NCBI RefSeq assembly: GCF_002368335.1
Contig: NZ_AP018288.1
Coordinates: forward strand, 6,709,075 to 6,773,074
DNA length: 64,000 bases
From: Nostoc sp. NIES-4103
Lineage (GTDB): Bacteria > Cyanobacteriota > Cyanobacteriia > Cyanobacteriales > Nostocaceae
Direction of reading: 5' to 3'
Positions 25,208 through 34,472 of the stretch are shown here, one piece after another. A program made the translations under genes and the position numbers. The number at the start of each line of letters is the position of its first letter. Positions within the stretch are counted from its first letter, which is position 1. The notes beneath the pieces were generated by a model. It was not told where the DNA came from and made no database searches. It saw nothing but the letters and a program-made list of their open reading frames with translations.

Positions 25208-26179
25208 TTAATATAATAAGCGACGCATTAATAGTTTACCTACTTGTGGCCAGATTAAAGCTAAAAAACGTTTGGAAACTGGGGGTAAAAGCAAAGACAA
25301 AACCATAATTATTAATGCTTGTAAGCTATTATCCCTAACAATATTAATAGCAGCAGGAATTAAACAAAAAAGTTCCCACACAAAATAATCTAAATATTTA
25401 GAGTTAATACTAGTAAGTTTTTGCCGTTGACCTATTAGCCAAAAACGTATAGTAACAAACCCTATAATTGCTACTACCCAAGTAATAATTGATAATCCCC
25501 AATTTTTTGGATACAGATCATGCGCTAAAAAACCCGCAGGTACAAATGCAGCTACCTCCCAAACTAATAAATTTAAGTTAGTCTGAAAGTAGTTTAGCAC
25601 TTGTTCACATAGCCAATAATGAGCAGAAATAACATTTGATAATTGTGAGTTTTTTTCTAAAAAATCTTTCTGAATTTTATGAAAAATATCCCCATCTAAG
25701 AAGATTATACTTTGCAAAATAGGTTCTGCATCTTTAATTGTCACAGTAAATTCTTCTTGCTGATAATAAGAATTAAAAGTGAATTCAGTTTGTAATATTA
25801 TTTCTTGGCGAAAACGTTTATTAAAAATTATTTTGGAAATATTCCATATCAGAAGAATATAAAATATGGGGAGACTTGGGATTTTTGCCGATGAATTTAG
25901 CTGTTTAATTGGATTTTTTACTTTTGGCACAACATTATAACTAATGCAAGTATAGTACCAAAGTGGAATTAGCAGGCTGAGAGGAATATACAAAGTACTA
26001 CCTGTTTTCTGTGCCTGCTGAATTTGTGCAACAATTGTCTCATTCAAACAAAAATTATACTGTGATTCTCTAATCCAAATTTCCAAGCGATCGCCTTGAG
26101 GAATTTGTAGAAAAAGAGAAATAGCAGTATCAGCTTGATTACGATTTCGATTATCTATTTTTCTACTAACTGCGTCCAT
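25208..26179 (-). CDS. Unknown polytopic membrane protein, third gene of the GDI...H cassette
   Basis: I do not recognise this protein. The start chosen is the ATG ending at 26179, which overlaps the upstream stop by 14 bases (translational coupling); an ATG six codons earlier is less likely. About six membrane spans are predicted: two near residues 62-80 and 101-117, then four between about 202 and 302. Between the two groups is a soluble stretch of about 80 residues containing IIFLDGDIFHKIQKDFLEK and, 24 residues after the Gly of GDI, an AH pair (Gly163 to His187). The same GDI...H spacing is seen in both upstream partners. It is the last gene of a tight minus-strand operon and ends near the convergent ackA stop. 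Confidence 0.7.
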   Translation of the reverse strand: MDAVSRKIDNRNRNQADTAISLFLQIPQGDRLEIWIRESQYNFCLNETIVAQIQQAQKTGSTLYIPLSLLIPLWYYTCISYNVVPKVKNPIKQLNSSAKIPSLPIFYILLIWNISKIIFNKRFRQEIILQTEFTFNSYYQQEEFTVTIKDAEPILQSIIFLDGDIFHKIQKDFLEKNSQLSNVISAHYWLCEQVLNYFQTNLNLLVWEVAAFVPAGFLAHDLYPKNWGLSIITWVVAIIGFVTIRFWLIGQRQKLTSINSKYLDYFVWELFCLIPAAINIVRDNSLQALIIMVLSLLLPPVSKRFLALIWPQVGKLLMRRLLY

Positions 26180-27023
26180 TAGAAGTAAAATTGGCAATAT
26201 TTTGTACTAAATTAATCAAAAAACTAAATGTTCCACGCCACTGTTTTTCACCAGCAACCACTCCTTCACTATGTGCTTTTAAAATTAAGTTCTTAGCATC
26301 TTCAGATAACGAAAACAGGTCTTTATGATATCTAGTAATAATATCTCCATCTAGCTGCATGACAGTTTGGGCGTAAATGATATCAATCTCAGTACTATGA
26401 ACATCACCACTATTAAGTGCAGCTCTCAGTTCAGCCATTTTCCGAAGAGTACGCACAAATTTATCATTACTCAAAAGTTTTTGAATTTCTTGAATATTTT
26501 TTTTCCACTCTTCTAGTTTATTTTGATTATCTTCAGAGGAATTTTCATCTAAAATAGGAGATGGGGCAGGTAATATTGGTCGAGCTAATGATATATAATT
26601 TGGGTCACTTTCAATTATGTGTTGATTATTTTGTTTTTTCATTTCCAAACGTTTTTGATATCTTTTTATTTTTTCATTCTCCTCTGGAGTCAAATTTTCA
26701 TTGGAATCGATGAGAATATAAAAATATTCCCTTTCTAATTGAGCAAATAAATTTTGATAACGCTGATGCAGTTCATCAGGAATACCTTTATTTTCAAAAT
26801 AATCTTTGTCATTGATAGAATAAATTTTTAAATATGCTTCCCAAGCATTAAATTTTGAAGCATTAATTTTATCCACAACCATAGTATTGACTTCCAAAGC
26901 TGTGATATCTTCAACTAATGACTGCACGGATGTTAATAATTTATTTAATATTTTTGTTGCTCGGTTTTCTGGTTGAATATTATTTGTATTTTGCATGGGA
27001 ACAATATCTTTACTATTAGACAT
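26166..27023 (-). CDS. Unknown soluble helical protein, second gene of the GDI...H cassette
   Basis: No named family recognised. The start was set at the ATG ending at 27023 because AGAGG lies upstream at good spacing; the longer frame beginning at 27092 has no such site. The 285-residue product is mostly helical and rich in Lys, Glu and Asn, with likely coiled coil at about 90-140 and 165-200 (NKLEEWKKNIQEIQKLLSND). Near the C-terminus is VMQLDGDIITRYHKDLFSLS followed by LKAHSEGVVAGEKQW, giving 25 residues from the Gly of GDI to the His (226 to 251). The end (FSFLINLVQNIANFT) is amphipathic. It overlaps the next gene and follows the first gene by 136 bp. Confidence 0.7.
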   Translation of the reverse strand: MSNSKDIVPMQNTNNIQPENRATKILNKLLTSVQSLVEDITALEVNTMVVDKINASKFNAWEAYLKIYSINDKDYFENKGIPDELHQRYQNLFAQLEREYFYILIDSNENLTPEENEKIKRYQKRLEMKKQNNQHIIESDPNYISLARPILPAPSPILDENSSEDNQNKLEEWKKNIQEIQKLLSNDKFVRTLRKMAELRAALNSGDVHSTEIDIIYAQTVMQLDGDIITRYHKDLFSLSEDAKNLILKAHSEGVVAGEKQWRGTFSFLINLVQNIANFTSNGRS

Positions 27024-27159
27024 AAGACAACCTCTGAAGTTGTAGAATAATTCTAACTTTAGCTTTTTATTGACATGTAAAATGACCAACAAATTAGCCT
27101 ACAGTTTTGTCTAATTTACTGTAGGTATTTGAGTTGATATATTAGTGAATTAAGACAAC

Positions 27160-27642
27160 TTAAGGACGAGATCCTGACCCTTGTGAATTTTTCCGAGATT
27201 TTAGCATTTCCACCAAAATGTCATATATTTTATGTACTGTTTCGATATTCTTTTGAATAATTTCTTGACTTTCTTTAACTTGACTTAAATGAAATTCACG
27301 AAGTTCTGCGTAGGGGCCACTACCAACAAATTGACTACCAACTTCATTTTTGATATCACCATTCACGAGATTGATGACCGTATGCATTCGATTGCCTGAT
27401 TTAGGGAATTCTTGCCTATTTTGTAGTTCGTAATCTGATTCAGTAGATGGCTCTGAAACCCAAGTCGTAATCTCTAGCTGAACAACGTCAACTATTGCTT
27501 TCTTGATAGCATCAGTAATGTCATCAAAGTTAAATCCTTTTCTGTCAGCATTGAGATTAGTAATTATAGTTTCAAAATCATTTACCTTCGTGGTAATAGC
27601 TTGACCATTAATTTCTCTATTTTCCGTAGCTGTCGTTTCCAT
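27160..27642 (-). CDS. Unknown soluble protein, first gene of the GDI...H cassette
   Basis: No named family recognised. The protein has 160 residues and starts at an ATG without a strong ribosome-binding site. Residues 35-65 (GFNFDDITDAIKKAIVDVVQ then LEITTWVS) look like a helix plus strand. The second half contains TVINLVNGDIKNEVGSQFVG, then YAELREFHLSQVKESQEIIQ and a long helix KNIETVHKIYDILVEMLKSR. The distance from the Gly of NGDI (95) to the His of EFH (118) is 23 residues, close to the 25 and 24 in its two partners. The tail is Ser/Gly-rich. It heads a three-gene operon that also encodes a membrane protein. Confidence 0.68.
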   Translation of the reverse strand: METTATENREINGQAITTKVNDFETIITNLNADRKGFNFDDITDAIKKAIVDVVQLEITTWVSEPSTESDYELQNRQEFPKSGNRMHTVINLVNGDIKNEVGSQFVGSGPYAELREFHLSQVKESQEIIQKNIETVHKIYDILVEMLKSRKNSQGSGSRP

Positions 27643-28192
27643 ATGATTGCGGTACAGGCATGTTTAATTACAAACAAAGTATAATTCTATATGATATTTA
27701 AGTAAGTCAGTGAATTTACTTAAAAAAAGTAAGTTAACTCAAAACTACTTAATGATTTTAGAAGTATTTATAAAGAAAAGTAAAGTTAGCATTACCAATA
27801 GCACCTATACGATATTTGTGAGAGTCCTCAATCAAATCCTACACCCAGGTTTGATTTTCTCTATTTTTAAGTTATATAGAAATCATGTTTGATTTATGAA
27901 AAAAATTCGTACACTTAAGCTTCAAGTGTAGGGTGGGCAAAGCCCACCAAAACTACGTTTATTTCAAAAATCAAATAGGAGTCCTATAGATACTCTTGTT
28001 TTTAACTTACTTGGCTAGGTAAAAGAGAGTATAAAGCATTTGAGATCAGCTAATTTAGCACTTTGATGGTAAATGCATATTACTCAAGTCTTCTCAACAA
28101 AACTTATCAAACAGAAATGCTACCTAAAATCTACTGACGGTGAAACCTAGTGTATACAATGAGGTGTCTATACCAGGAAAGACAAGAAAAAT
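27643..28192. other. Divergent intergenic region
   Basis: This 550-bp gap lies between the GDI...H cassette (minus) and the next plus-strand gene. It is AT-rich, with a small hairpin repeat GTAGGGTGGGCAAAGCCCACC near 27928-27948 and a weak 60-codon plus-strand frame at 27710-27892 that I do not accept. The cassette promoter should lie at its left end. Confidence 0.5.
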
Positions 28193-28981
28193 ATGTGGTT
28201 GTTATCTCGCCAAGCTGTAATCGCACCTTTTGTCATCTTTGTATGTATTTTAGGAGTTGGAATAATTCAATTTCCTAGACTGCAAAAACTGCTAGCTACT
28301 AACCAAGCTACTTCCTTAGAAGTTCTAGAAAAAGACCTAAAATTAGAAAAGATCAGACTCAATCTACTGAAGCAAATGCCTAGTTTTGGTTATGATAACT
28401 TGATTGCAGATTGGGTGTATATCAACTTTTTGCAATATTTTGGTGATGATGAAGTACGCGCCAAAACAGGTTACAGTCTCAGCCCAGAATATTTTGAAGT
28501 AATTTTAGAACGCGACCCTCGATTTTTAGCAGCTTATCAAAGTCTTTCTACTAGTACTTCACTATATGCTGCCATGCCAGAAAGAGCTATAAAATTGATG
28601 GAGAAAGGCTTAAAGACATTATCCCCAAAACTTCCAGAAAAGTATTATTATGTTTGGCGCTATAAAGGAATTGATGAGTTATTGTTTCTCGGAAATTCTC
28701 AAGCTGCCAAAGAATCTTTTATTATGGCGGCAACTTGGGCTAGTCATTTTTCTGACGAAGAAAGCAAAACAGTTGCTCTTTATTCTTTGAGAACGGCCGA
28801 ATTCCTCAGTCGTAATCCTAACAGTAAATATGCCCAGATTGCTACTTGGGCAATGGTATTAAATAATCAAATAGATCAGAGAACTCGTCAAATAGCAATT
28901 AAGCAAATCGAGGCTTTGGGAGGCAAAGTCATTCCAACTCCAGAAGGCACTCAAAAAATTATATTTCCGCCAAAAGATTGA
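28193..28981 (+). CDS. Conserved cyanobacterial TPR-like membrane-anchored protein
   Basis: Residues about 8-27 form an N-terminal membrane anchor (VIAPFVIFVCILGVGIIQF). The rest is an all-helical soluble domain with a characteristic stretch MPSFGYDNLIADWVYINFLQ then YFGDDEVRAKTGY, then TPR-like units (PRFLAAYQSLSTSTSLYAAM, PERAIKLMEKGL, SKYAQIATWAMVLNNQIDQR). I recognise the FGYDNLIADWVYINFLQYFGD pattern only as a widely conserved cyanobacterial hypothetical. It probably faces the periplasm or lumen, but orientation is uncertain. It is followed after a TCAGTGG-type repeat by the pabC-like gene. Confidence 0.75.
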   Translation: MWLLSRQAVIAPFVIFVCILGVGIIQFPRLQKLLATNQATSLEVLEKDLKLEKIRLNLLKQMPSFGYDNLIADWVYINFLQYFGDDEVRAKTGYSLSPEYFEVILERDPRFLAAYQSLSTSTSLYAAMPERAIKLMEKGLKTLSPKLPEKYYYVWRYKGIDELLFLGNSQAAKESFIMAATWASHFSDEESKTVALYSLRTAEFLSRNPNSKYAQIATWAMVLNNQIDQRTRQIAIKQIEALGGKVIPTPEGTQKIIFPPKD

Positions 28982-29034
28982 AAATTAGTCAGTGGTCAGT
29001 GGTCAGTAGTCAGTGGTAAAACAATAACTAACAA

Positions 29035-29838
29035 ATGACAAATGACATTTTTTGGTACAACGGCAAATTAATCCAATCCCAAACCATAGAATTAGACATT
29101 AACGATCCGGGATTACTATATGGTGCAACAGTTTTTACAACGCTACGGGTTTATGGAAACTCCCTCGATAGTAGTTTAACCAACTGGGACTTACACTGCG
29201 ATCGCCTACTCTTCTCCCTACAAGCTTTTGGTTGGCAACAACCAGACTTCAAGCGTGTGCGTCAAGGTGCAGAAATGATTATGCAACACTTCCCCACCCT
29301 CAGAATCACTCTTTTTCCCGATGGGCGGGAATGGATCATTGGTAGATTCCTACCACCAGATTTAATAGAAAAACAAACACATGGCATTACCACAAGTTTG
29401 GCAATGTCGGAATATTATCGCTCTCTAGCTTCTCATAAAACTGGAAACTACCTCAGCCCTTGGTTAGCAAAAATTAGCGTTCAACAAAATGCCCAAGAGG
29501 CAATTTTAGTGGATGCCGCAGGTAATTGGCTAGAAACCACCACAGGCAACCTCTGGGGGTGGCGCGATGATAGTTGGTGGACACCGCCTCTGTCGGCCGG
29601 AATTTTACCGGGAATAGTGCGATCGCAACTTGTGAACTGGCTGCCAAATCAAGGTTTGGTCGTACATGAGTCACCTTGGACGGCTGAGTTAGCTCAAGAC
29701 TTGGAAGCGATCGCCTACACTAATAGTGTGGTAGAAATTATCCCCATCCATACCGTTTATCAACCTACAGGGTCGCTACAATATAATCCCCACCATCCTA
29801 AATTTCAGCAAATAAAGAGGTTTTTTAGCATGACATGA
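29035..29838 (+). CDS. pabC: Class IV aminotransferase-fold PLP enzyme, probable aminodeoxychorismate lyase
   Basis: A fold-type IV PLP enzyme of 267 residues. The PLP Lys is Lys135 in LASHKTGNYLSPWLAK, and the cofactor-binding Glu167 sits in WLETTTGNLWGW. The opening INDPGLLYGATVFTTLRVYG and the SAGILPGIVRSQL segment are typical. The family includes aminodeoxychorismate lyase (4-aminobenzoate for folate), branched-chain aminotransferase and D-amino-acid aminotransferase. The short length and the KTGNY motif favour PabC. FolP, which uses 4-aminobenzoate, lies 6 kb away but not in the same unit. The start is uncertain because the ATG lies in an AAATGAC repeat. Confidence 0.75.
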   Translation: MTNDIFWYNGKLIQSQTIELDINDPGLLYGATVFTTLRVYGNSLDSSLTNWDLHCDRLLFSLQAFGWQQPDFKRVRQGAEMIMQHFPTLRITLFPDGREWIIGRFLPPDLIEKQTHGITTSLAMSEYYRSLASHKTGNYLSPWLAKISVQQNAQEAILVDAAGNWLETTTGNLWGWRDDSWWTPPLSAGILPGIVRSQLVNWLPNQGLVVHESPWTAELAQDLEAIAYTNSVVEIIPIHTVYQPTGSLQYNPHHPKFQQIKRFFSMT

Positions 29839-29945
29839 GCGCCAATCTGTTATACCTTAAGATAAGTTAACATAATTCTTAAAAATGCCCCTCTCTTTCA
29901 GAGACGCTACGCATACGCACGAAAAATACAGGAGGATAGACCTCG

Positions 29946-31787
29946 GTGAATAAACGATGGAGAAATGCGGGGCTGTACGCGCTGCTATTTATTGTTGTCA
30001 TTGCATTGGGAACAGCATTCTTTGACAAGCAACCCCAAAGCAGAGAGACATGGCGATACAGTCAGTTTATTCAAGAAGTGGAAAAAGGCAGAGTAGAAAG
30101 AGTCAGCCTGAGTGCAGACCGTTCTACAGCTGTGGTGACACCCAAATACGACCCCAATAAAAAGCTAGTAACCCTGGTCAACGACCCAGACTTAATCAAT
30201 AATCTCACAGCAAAAGGTGTTGATATTTCTGTTTTGCCCCAAACCGATGAAGGATTTTGGTTTAAGGCACTAAGCAGCTTATTTTTCCCTGTATTGCTTC
30301 TGGTTGGCTTATTTTTCCTACTACGCCGCGCTCAAAATGGCCCAGGTAGCCAAGCGATGAACTTTGGTAAGTCCAAAGCCAGAGTCCAAATGGAGCCACA
30401 AACCCAAGTCACATTTGGCGATGTTGCTGGTATTGACCAAGCCAAGCTGGAATTAAACGAAGTTGTAGACTTTTTGAAAAACGCCGACCGCTTCACCGCA
30501 GTTGGTGCAAAAATTCCTAAAGGTGTACTCTTAGTAGGGCCTCCAGGTACAGGTAAAACACTTTTAGCTCGTGCTGTAGCAGGTGAAGCTGGTGTACCAT
30601 TCTTCTCCATCTCCGGTTCGGAATTTGTCGAAATGTTCGTGGGTGTAGGTGCATCCCGTGTCCGCGATTTGTTTGAGCAAGCCAAATCCAACGCTCCTTG
30701 TATCGTCTTCATCGATGAAATTGACGCCGTAGGTCGTCAACGCGGTGCTGGTTTAGGTGGTGGAAACGACGAACGTGAACAAACCCTCAACCAGTTGCTC
30801 ACAGAAATGGACGGCTTTGAAGGCAACACCGGCATCATTATTATTGCCGCTACCAACCGTCCCGATGTCCTAGATGCAGCATTGTTGCGTCCTGGTCGCT
30901 TTGACCGTCAAGTCGTTGTAGACCGTCCCGACTACTCTGGACGTTCGGAAATCCTCAAAGTTCATGCTCGTGGCAAGACCTTGGCCAAAGATGTGGACTT
31001 GGATAAAATCGCTCGTCGTACCCCTGGATTTACCGGTGCAGATTTATCCAACCTGCTAAATGAAGCCGCAATCTTAGCAGCACGGCGGAACTTGACCGAA
31101 ATCTCGATGGATGAAATCAACGACGCCATCGACCGCGTATTAGCCGGCCCAGAGAAGAAAGACCGGGTAATGAGCGAAAAACGCAAAACCTTGGTTGCAT
31201 ACCACGAAGCCGGTCACGCCTTAGTTGGTGCTTTAATGCCTGACTATGACCCAGTGCAAAAAATTAGTATTATTCCTCGTGGCCGTGCTGGTGGTTTAAC
31301 TTGGTTTACCCCCAGTGAAGACCGCATGGACACTGGTTTATACAGCCGTGCTTATCTGGAAAATCAGATGGCAGTGGCTTTAGGTGGTCGCATCGCCGAA
31401 GAATTAATCTTTGGTGAAGAAGAAGTTACCACCGGTGCTTCCAACGACCTACAACAGGTAGCGCGGGTAGCACGTCAGATGATCACAAGATTTGGCATGA
31501 GCGATCGCTTAGGCCCAGTCGCCCTTGGTCGTCAACAAGGCAACATGTTCCTCGGTCGCGATATCATGTCAGAGCGCGATTTTTCTGAAGAAACCGCCGC
31601 CGCCATTGATGAAGAAGTCCGCAAACTTGTGGATGTCGCCTACCAACGCGCTAAAGATGTGTTGGTCAGTAACCGCCACATTTTAGATCAACTAGCACAG
31701 TTGCTTGTTGATAAAGAAACAGTAGATGCAGAAGAACTGCAAGAAATTCTGGCGAATAATGATGTGAAAACTGCTGCATTCGCCTAA
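29946..31787 (+). CDS. ftsH: ATP-dependent zinc metalloprotease FtsH
   Basis: Membrane-bound AAA+ protease that degrades damaged or unassembled membrane proteins; cyanobacterial members clear photodamaged D1. There are two membrane spans (about 10-26 and 109-127) around a short lumenal or periplasmic domain. The AAA module has Walker A GPPGTGKT at 198-205, Walker B VFIDEID at 254-260, the pore motif FVGVGASRVR, and the second region of homology NRPDVLDAALLRPGRFDRQV. The zinc site HEAGH is at 420-424. At 613 residues it is full length. The start is GTG, with AGGAGG upstream. Several FtsH paralogues are usual in cyanobacteria, and I cannot assign the number. Confidence 0.96.
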   Translation: MNKRWRNAGLYALLFIVVIALGTAFFDKQPQSRETWRYSQFIQEVEKGRVERVSLSADRSTAVVTPKYDPNKKLVTLVNDPDLINNLTAKGVDISVLPQTDEGFWFKALSSLFFPVLLLVGLFFLLRRAQNGPGSQAMNFGKSKARVQMEPQTQVTFGDVAGIDQAKLELNEVVDFLKNADRFTAVGAKIPKGVLLVGPPGTGKTLLARAVAGEAGVPFFSISGSEFVEMFVGVGASRVRDLFEQAKSNAPCIVFIDEIDAVGRQRGAGLGGGNDEREQTLNQLLTEMDGFEGNTGIIIIAATNRPDVLDAALLRPGRFDRQVVVDRPDYSGRSEILKVHARGKTLAKDVDLDKIARRTPGFTGADLSNLLNEAAILAARRNLTEISMDEINDAIDRVLAGPEKKDRVMSEKRKTLVAYHEAGHALVGALMPDYDPVQKISIIPRGRAGGLTWFTPSEDRMDTGLYSRAYLENQMAVALGGRIAEELIFGEEEVTTGASNDLQQVARVARQMITRFGMSDRLGPVALGRQQGNMFLGRDIMSERDFSEETAAAIDEEVRKLVDVAYQRAKDVLVSNRHILDQLAQLLVDKETVDAEELQEILANNDVKTAAFA

Positions 31788-31813
31788 TACTATTTCACGA
31801 AATAGCTAATTTA

Positions 31814-31841
31814 GTAGGGGCGTACAGCTGTACGCCCCTAC
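31814..31841. repeat. 28-bp perfect palindrome, second copy
   Basis: Identical to the palindrome at 22726-22753 (GTAGGGGCGTACAG plus its exact complement). It lies 27 bp after the ftsH stop, a position that would suit a transcription terminator. Confidence 0.85.
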
Positions 31842-32047
31842 TGTCTATTCATGTGTTGCAAGGCTTGTTTTTGAGTAGGATTTACGCAAGTGTCACAAAA
31901 AAATGTGGCATTGCTGAATATGAGGATGAAAAATAAAAATTTAATCTCTCAAACTCTTATTTTCCGCGCCTCTGTGCCTCTGTGTGAGTCAAAAATCATC
32001 CCACTAATCAGCAACGCCAAAAATGTCAACTGGCATATATACTTCAA

Positions 32048-32242
32048 TTAAAGTCGAATGCTTGTAAGCTTTGATTTATGAGCATTAACGTGAGTTCGAT
32101 GAACCTCATCTAATAACGAACATAGATTTTGTGTAATAGTAGTCTCATTATGCAGCTTTTTATACATCAAGCCTGCCGTCACATATTTGTCTATTGAGTC
32201 AAAATATTTAAGTAAAGGTTTAATAACTACAATAGGAATCAT
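32048..32242 (-). CDS. Doubtful 64-aa hypothetical protein
   Basis: A short minus-strand frame starting MIPIVVIKPLLKYFDSIDKY, with an amphipathic helix and a hydrophilic tail (LLDEVHRTHVNAHKSKLTS). No family is recognised and no ribosome-binding site is clear. It is the only frame of its size in this long gap. It could be a small gene, a decayed remnant of a larger one, or chance. Confidence 0.25.
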   Translation of the reverse strand: MIPIVVIKPLLKYFDSIDKYVTAGLMYKKLHNETTITQNLCSLLDEVHRTHVNAHKSKLTSIRL

Positions 32243-32921
32243 ACGGTCATATAAACTCCAAAAATTATATTACTAATTATTTTCACAGGTGAGGTTCCAT
32301 CAAAAATATAGGATGCGTTATACCTCTAGCTACCCACTACCCGAAGATTTTGATGCCGTACTTTCGGTCATAACACACTCCACATCTACCTAGATTTTTT
32401 CAAAGATAAAATTGGGTTTCTATTGCAACAATATGTATATGAGAAAATAGGAATGCATGAAGGCTATTAATAACTCACAACTCCCAAATTTCTAACTATA
32501 TATTAATCAATAATAATCACTAATTAATTATTTATTACTATATAAATGTACACTATTCAAGTTGCGATCGCTACTAAAGTTTCAGCTATACAGTTCAGCT
32601 GTTCATCAAAAAATATCTTTACCTAATGCCAATTTTATTAACTACTTAAAGACTAATTCATGCTATTATCTATACCAATTTTATCAAGCAGTATCAAAAG
32701 TAACTAATACAACAATTCGATTTAGAGTTGTTCCCAATTGACACTAGATAAACTTTAAGCTAACTTTACTAAAAGTTCAAACTTAATAAACAATTAACCT
32801 CCGGAAAATCTGATTTTTCTACGAAAATAAGATTGTCGGTTCATTTAACTATTTAAGTACAGTCAAGATAAAATGTTTTGACAACACTTTACCGACGGTC
32901 GTCTAAGAGTATTAGGTAAAT

Positions 32922-34472
32922 ATGCTTAACACAGGTTTGCTAAAATTCCTTACCCAATCAGTTGCGGGTGTGGCTTTGTTCATAGCTTTCAATGCTGCCG
33001 TTCCGTCTGCCAGCCTAGCTCAAGGACAACCAGTATTACCTAGTAGACAACCAGTATTACCTAACAGACAACCAGTAATACCTAATAGACAACCAGTACT
33101 ACCTAACACGCAAACAATACCAGCATTTACACAACCAGCCTCACCAACCACACAATTAAATACAAATTATTTATTAGGAGGCGGGGATCTCATTCGTGTA
33201 AACGTATTTGAAGTACCTGAATATACAGGTGAATACCAAATTCCTCCGGGTGGAGCGATCAACCTACCTCTAATTGGCAGTGTACCAGTTCAAGGGCTAA
33301 CAACAGAACAGGCTGCTGATGAAATTACCGAAAAATACTCTCAGTTTCTCAAACGTCCCCTAATCTCAGTTAACCTATTATCACCTCGTCCCATAAATGT
33401 TTTAGTGGCTGGTGAGGTGACACGTCCGGGGTCTTATACCCTGAGCTTGCAAGGAGGCGCAGGAAATAACCCAGGCGTACAATACCCAACTGTATTAGCA
33501 GCATTGACAACAGCTCAGGGAGTTACCTTAGCAGCAGATGTAACTCAAGTTCAAGTCAGGCGTAAGACGGGACGTTCTTCTGAGCAAGTTGTGACTCTCA
33601 ATTTAAAAGACATTATTCAAACAGGCAATACAGCACAAGATATTACCTTAAGGGATGGAGACACCATTACTGTACCAACTGCTACCGCCTTAAATATAGC
33701 AGAAGCACGCAATTTATTCGCAGCTAACTTTGCCGCAGATCCAAATACACCCCGCACAGTAGCAATCGTTGGTGAAGTTAATCGTCCAGGCTCGTATCTT
33801 GTCACCACAGGCGAAACCACAGGTGGTGCAGCAGGACAAGCGGGTGGAGCCGCTGGTAGTGGTCTACCAACTGTGTCACGGGCAATTCAACTAGCTGGGG
33901 GAATTACATCACAAGCCGATATTCGTAATCTCAAGATACGGCGACTTACAAGAACAGGTACAGAGCAAACGGTGGATATCAATCTCTGGCAATTATTGCA
34001 GAATGGTGATGTCAATCAAGACATAGTTTTACAAGACGGAGATACAATTGTTGTTCCTACTGCAACAGAAATCATCCCAGCAGAAGCAACTCAATTAGCT
34101 AGCACTACTTTATCTCCTAACACCATTCAGGTTGGTGTAGTAGGTGAAGTCAAAAGACCAGGAGCCATAGACATTCGGCCCAATAGCTCTTTAAACCAAG
34201 CATTGCTCGCTGCTGGCGGTTTCAACGATGCCAGAGCTAGCAGAGCTACTGTAGATTTGATTCGCCTGAACCCCAATGGTTCTGTTACTAAACGTGAAGT
34301 AAAAGTTGACTTCTCTCAAGGAATTAACGAGCAAACTAATCCTATACTCCGCAATAACGATGTTGTAGTAGTTAACCGCTCTGGCATAGCTAGGACTGGT
34401 GATACAATAGGCGTTATTTCAGGGCCTCTAGGTACGCTCTTGAATGTTGTTAGGTTGTTCGTAGGTTTTTAG
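32922..34472 (+). CDS. Polysaccharide export protein with Poly_export and SLBB domains (Wza-like)
   Basis: Outer-membrane or periplasmic channel component for exopolysaccharide export. A Sec signal peptide covers residues 1 to about 34 and is followed by four short tandem repeats of the QPVLPNR type, about 35-65. The Poly_export domain follows (YLLGGGDLIRVNVFEVPEYT, then GGAINLPLIGSVPVQGLTTE). Three SLBB-type units come next, each opening with a motif of the form VxGEVxRPGxY/I (VLVAGEVTRPGSYTL, VAIVGEVNRPGSYLV, VGVVGEVKRPGAIDI). There is no lipobox Cys after the signal peptide, unlike E. coli Wza, so it is probably not a lipoprotein. No tyrosine kinase or Wzx/Wzy genes are next to it. Confidence 0.9.
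   Translation: MLNTGLLKFLTQSVAGVALFIAFNAAVPSASLAQGQPVLPSRQPVLPNRQPVIPNRQPVLPNTQTIPAFTQPASPTTQLNTNYLLGGGDLIRVNVFEVPEYTGEYQIPPGGAINLPLIGSVPVQGLTTEQAADEITEKYSQFLKRPLISVNLLSPRPINVLVAGEVTRPGSYTLSLQGGAGNNPGVQYPTVLAALTTAQGVTLAADVTQVQVRRKTGRSSEQVVTLNLKDIIQTGNTAQDITLRDGDTITVPTATALNIAEARNLFAANFAADPNTPRTVAIVGEVNRPGSYLVTTGETTGGAAGQAGGAAGSGLPTVSRAIQLAGGITSQADIRNLKIRRLTRTGTEQTVDINLWQLLQNGDVNQDIVLQDGDTIVVPTATEIIPAEATQLASTTLSPNTIQVGVVGEVKRPGAIDIRPNSSLNQALLAAGGFNDARASRATVDLIRLNPNGSVTKREVKVDFSQGINEQTNPILRNNDVVVVNRSGIARTGDTIGVISGPLGTLLNVVRLFVGF

Larger units (their letters stand above)
31788..32921. other. Long intergenic region after ftsH
   Basis: More than 1.1 kb. It holds the 28-bp palindrome at 31814-31841, a repeat fragment (GTAGGATTTACGCAAGTG near 31876 and GCGCCTCTGTGCCTCTGTGT near 31967), and a weak 64-codon minus-strand frame at 32048-32242. 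The last 500 bp are AT-rich and should include the promoter of the polysaccharide export gene. Confidence 0.5.
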
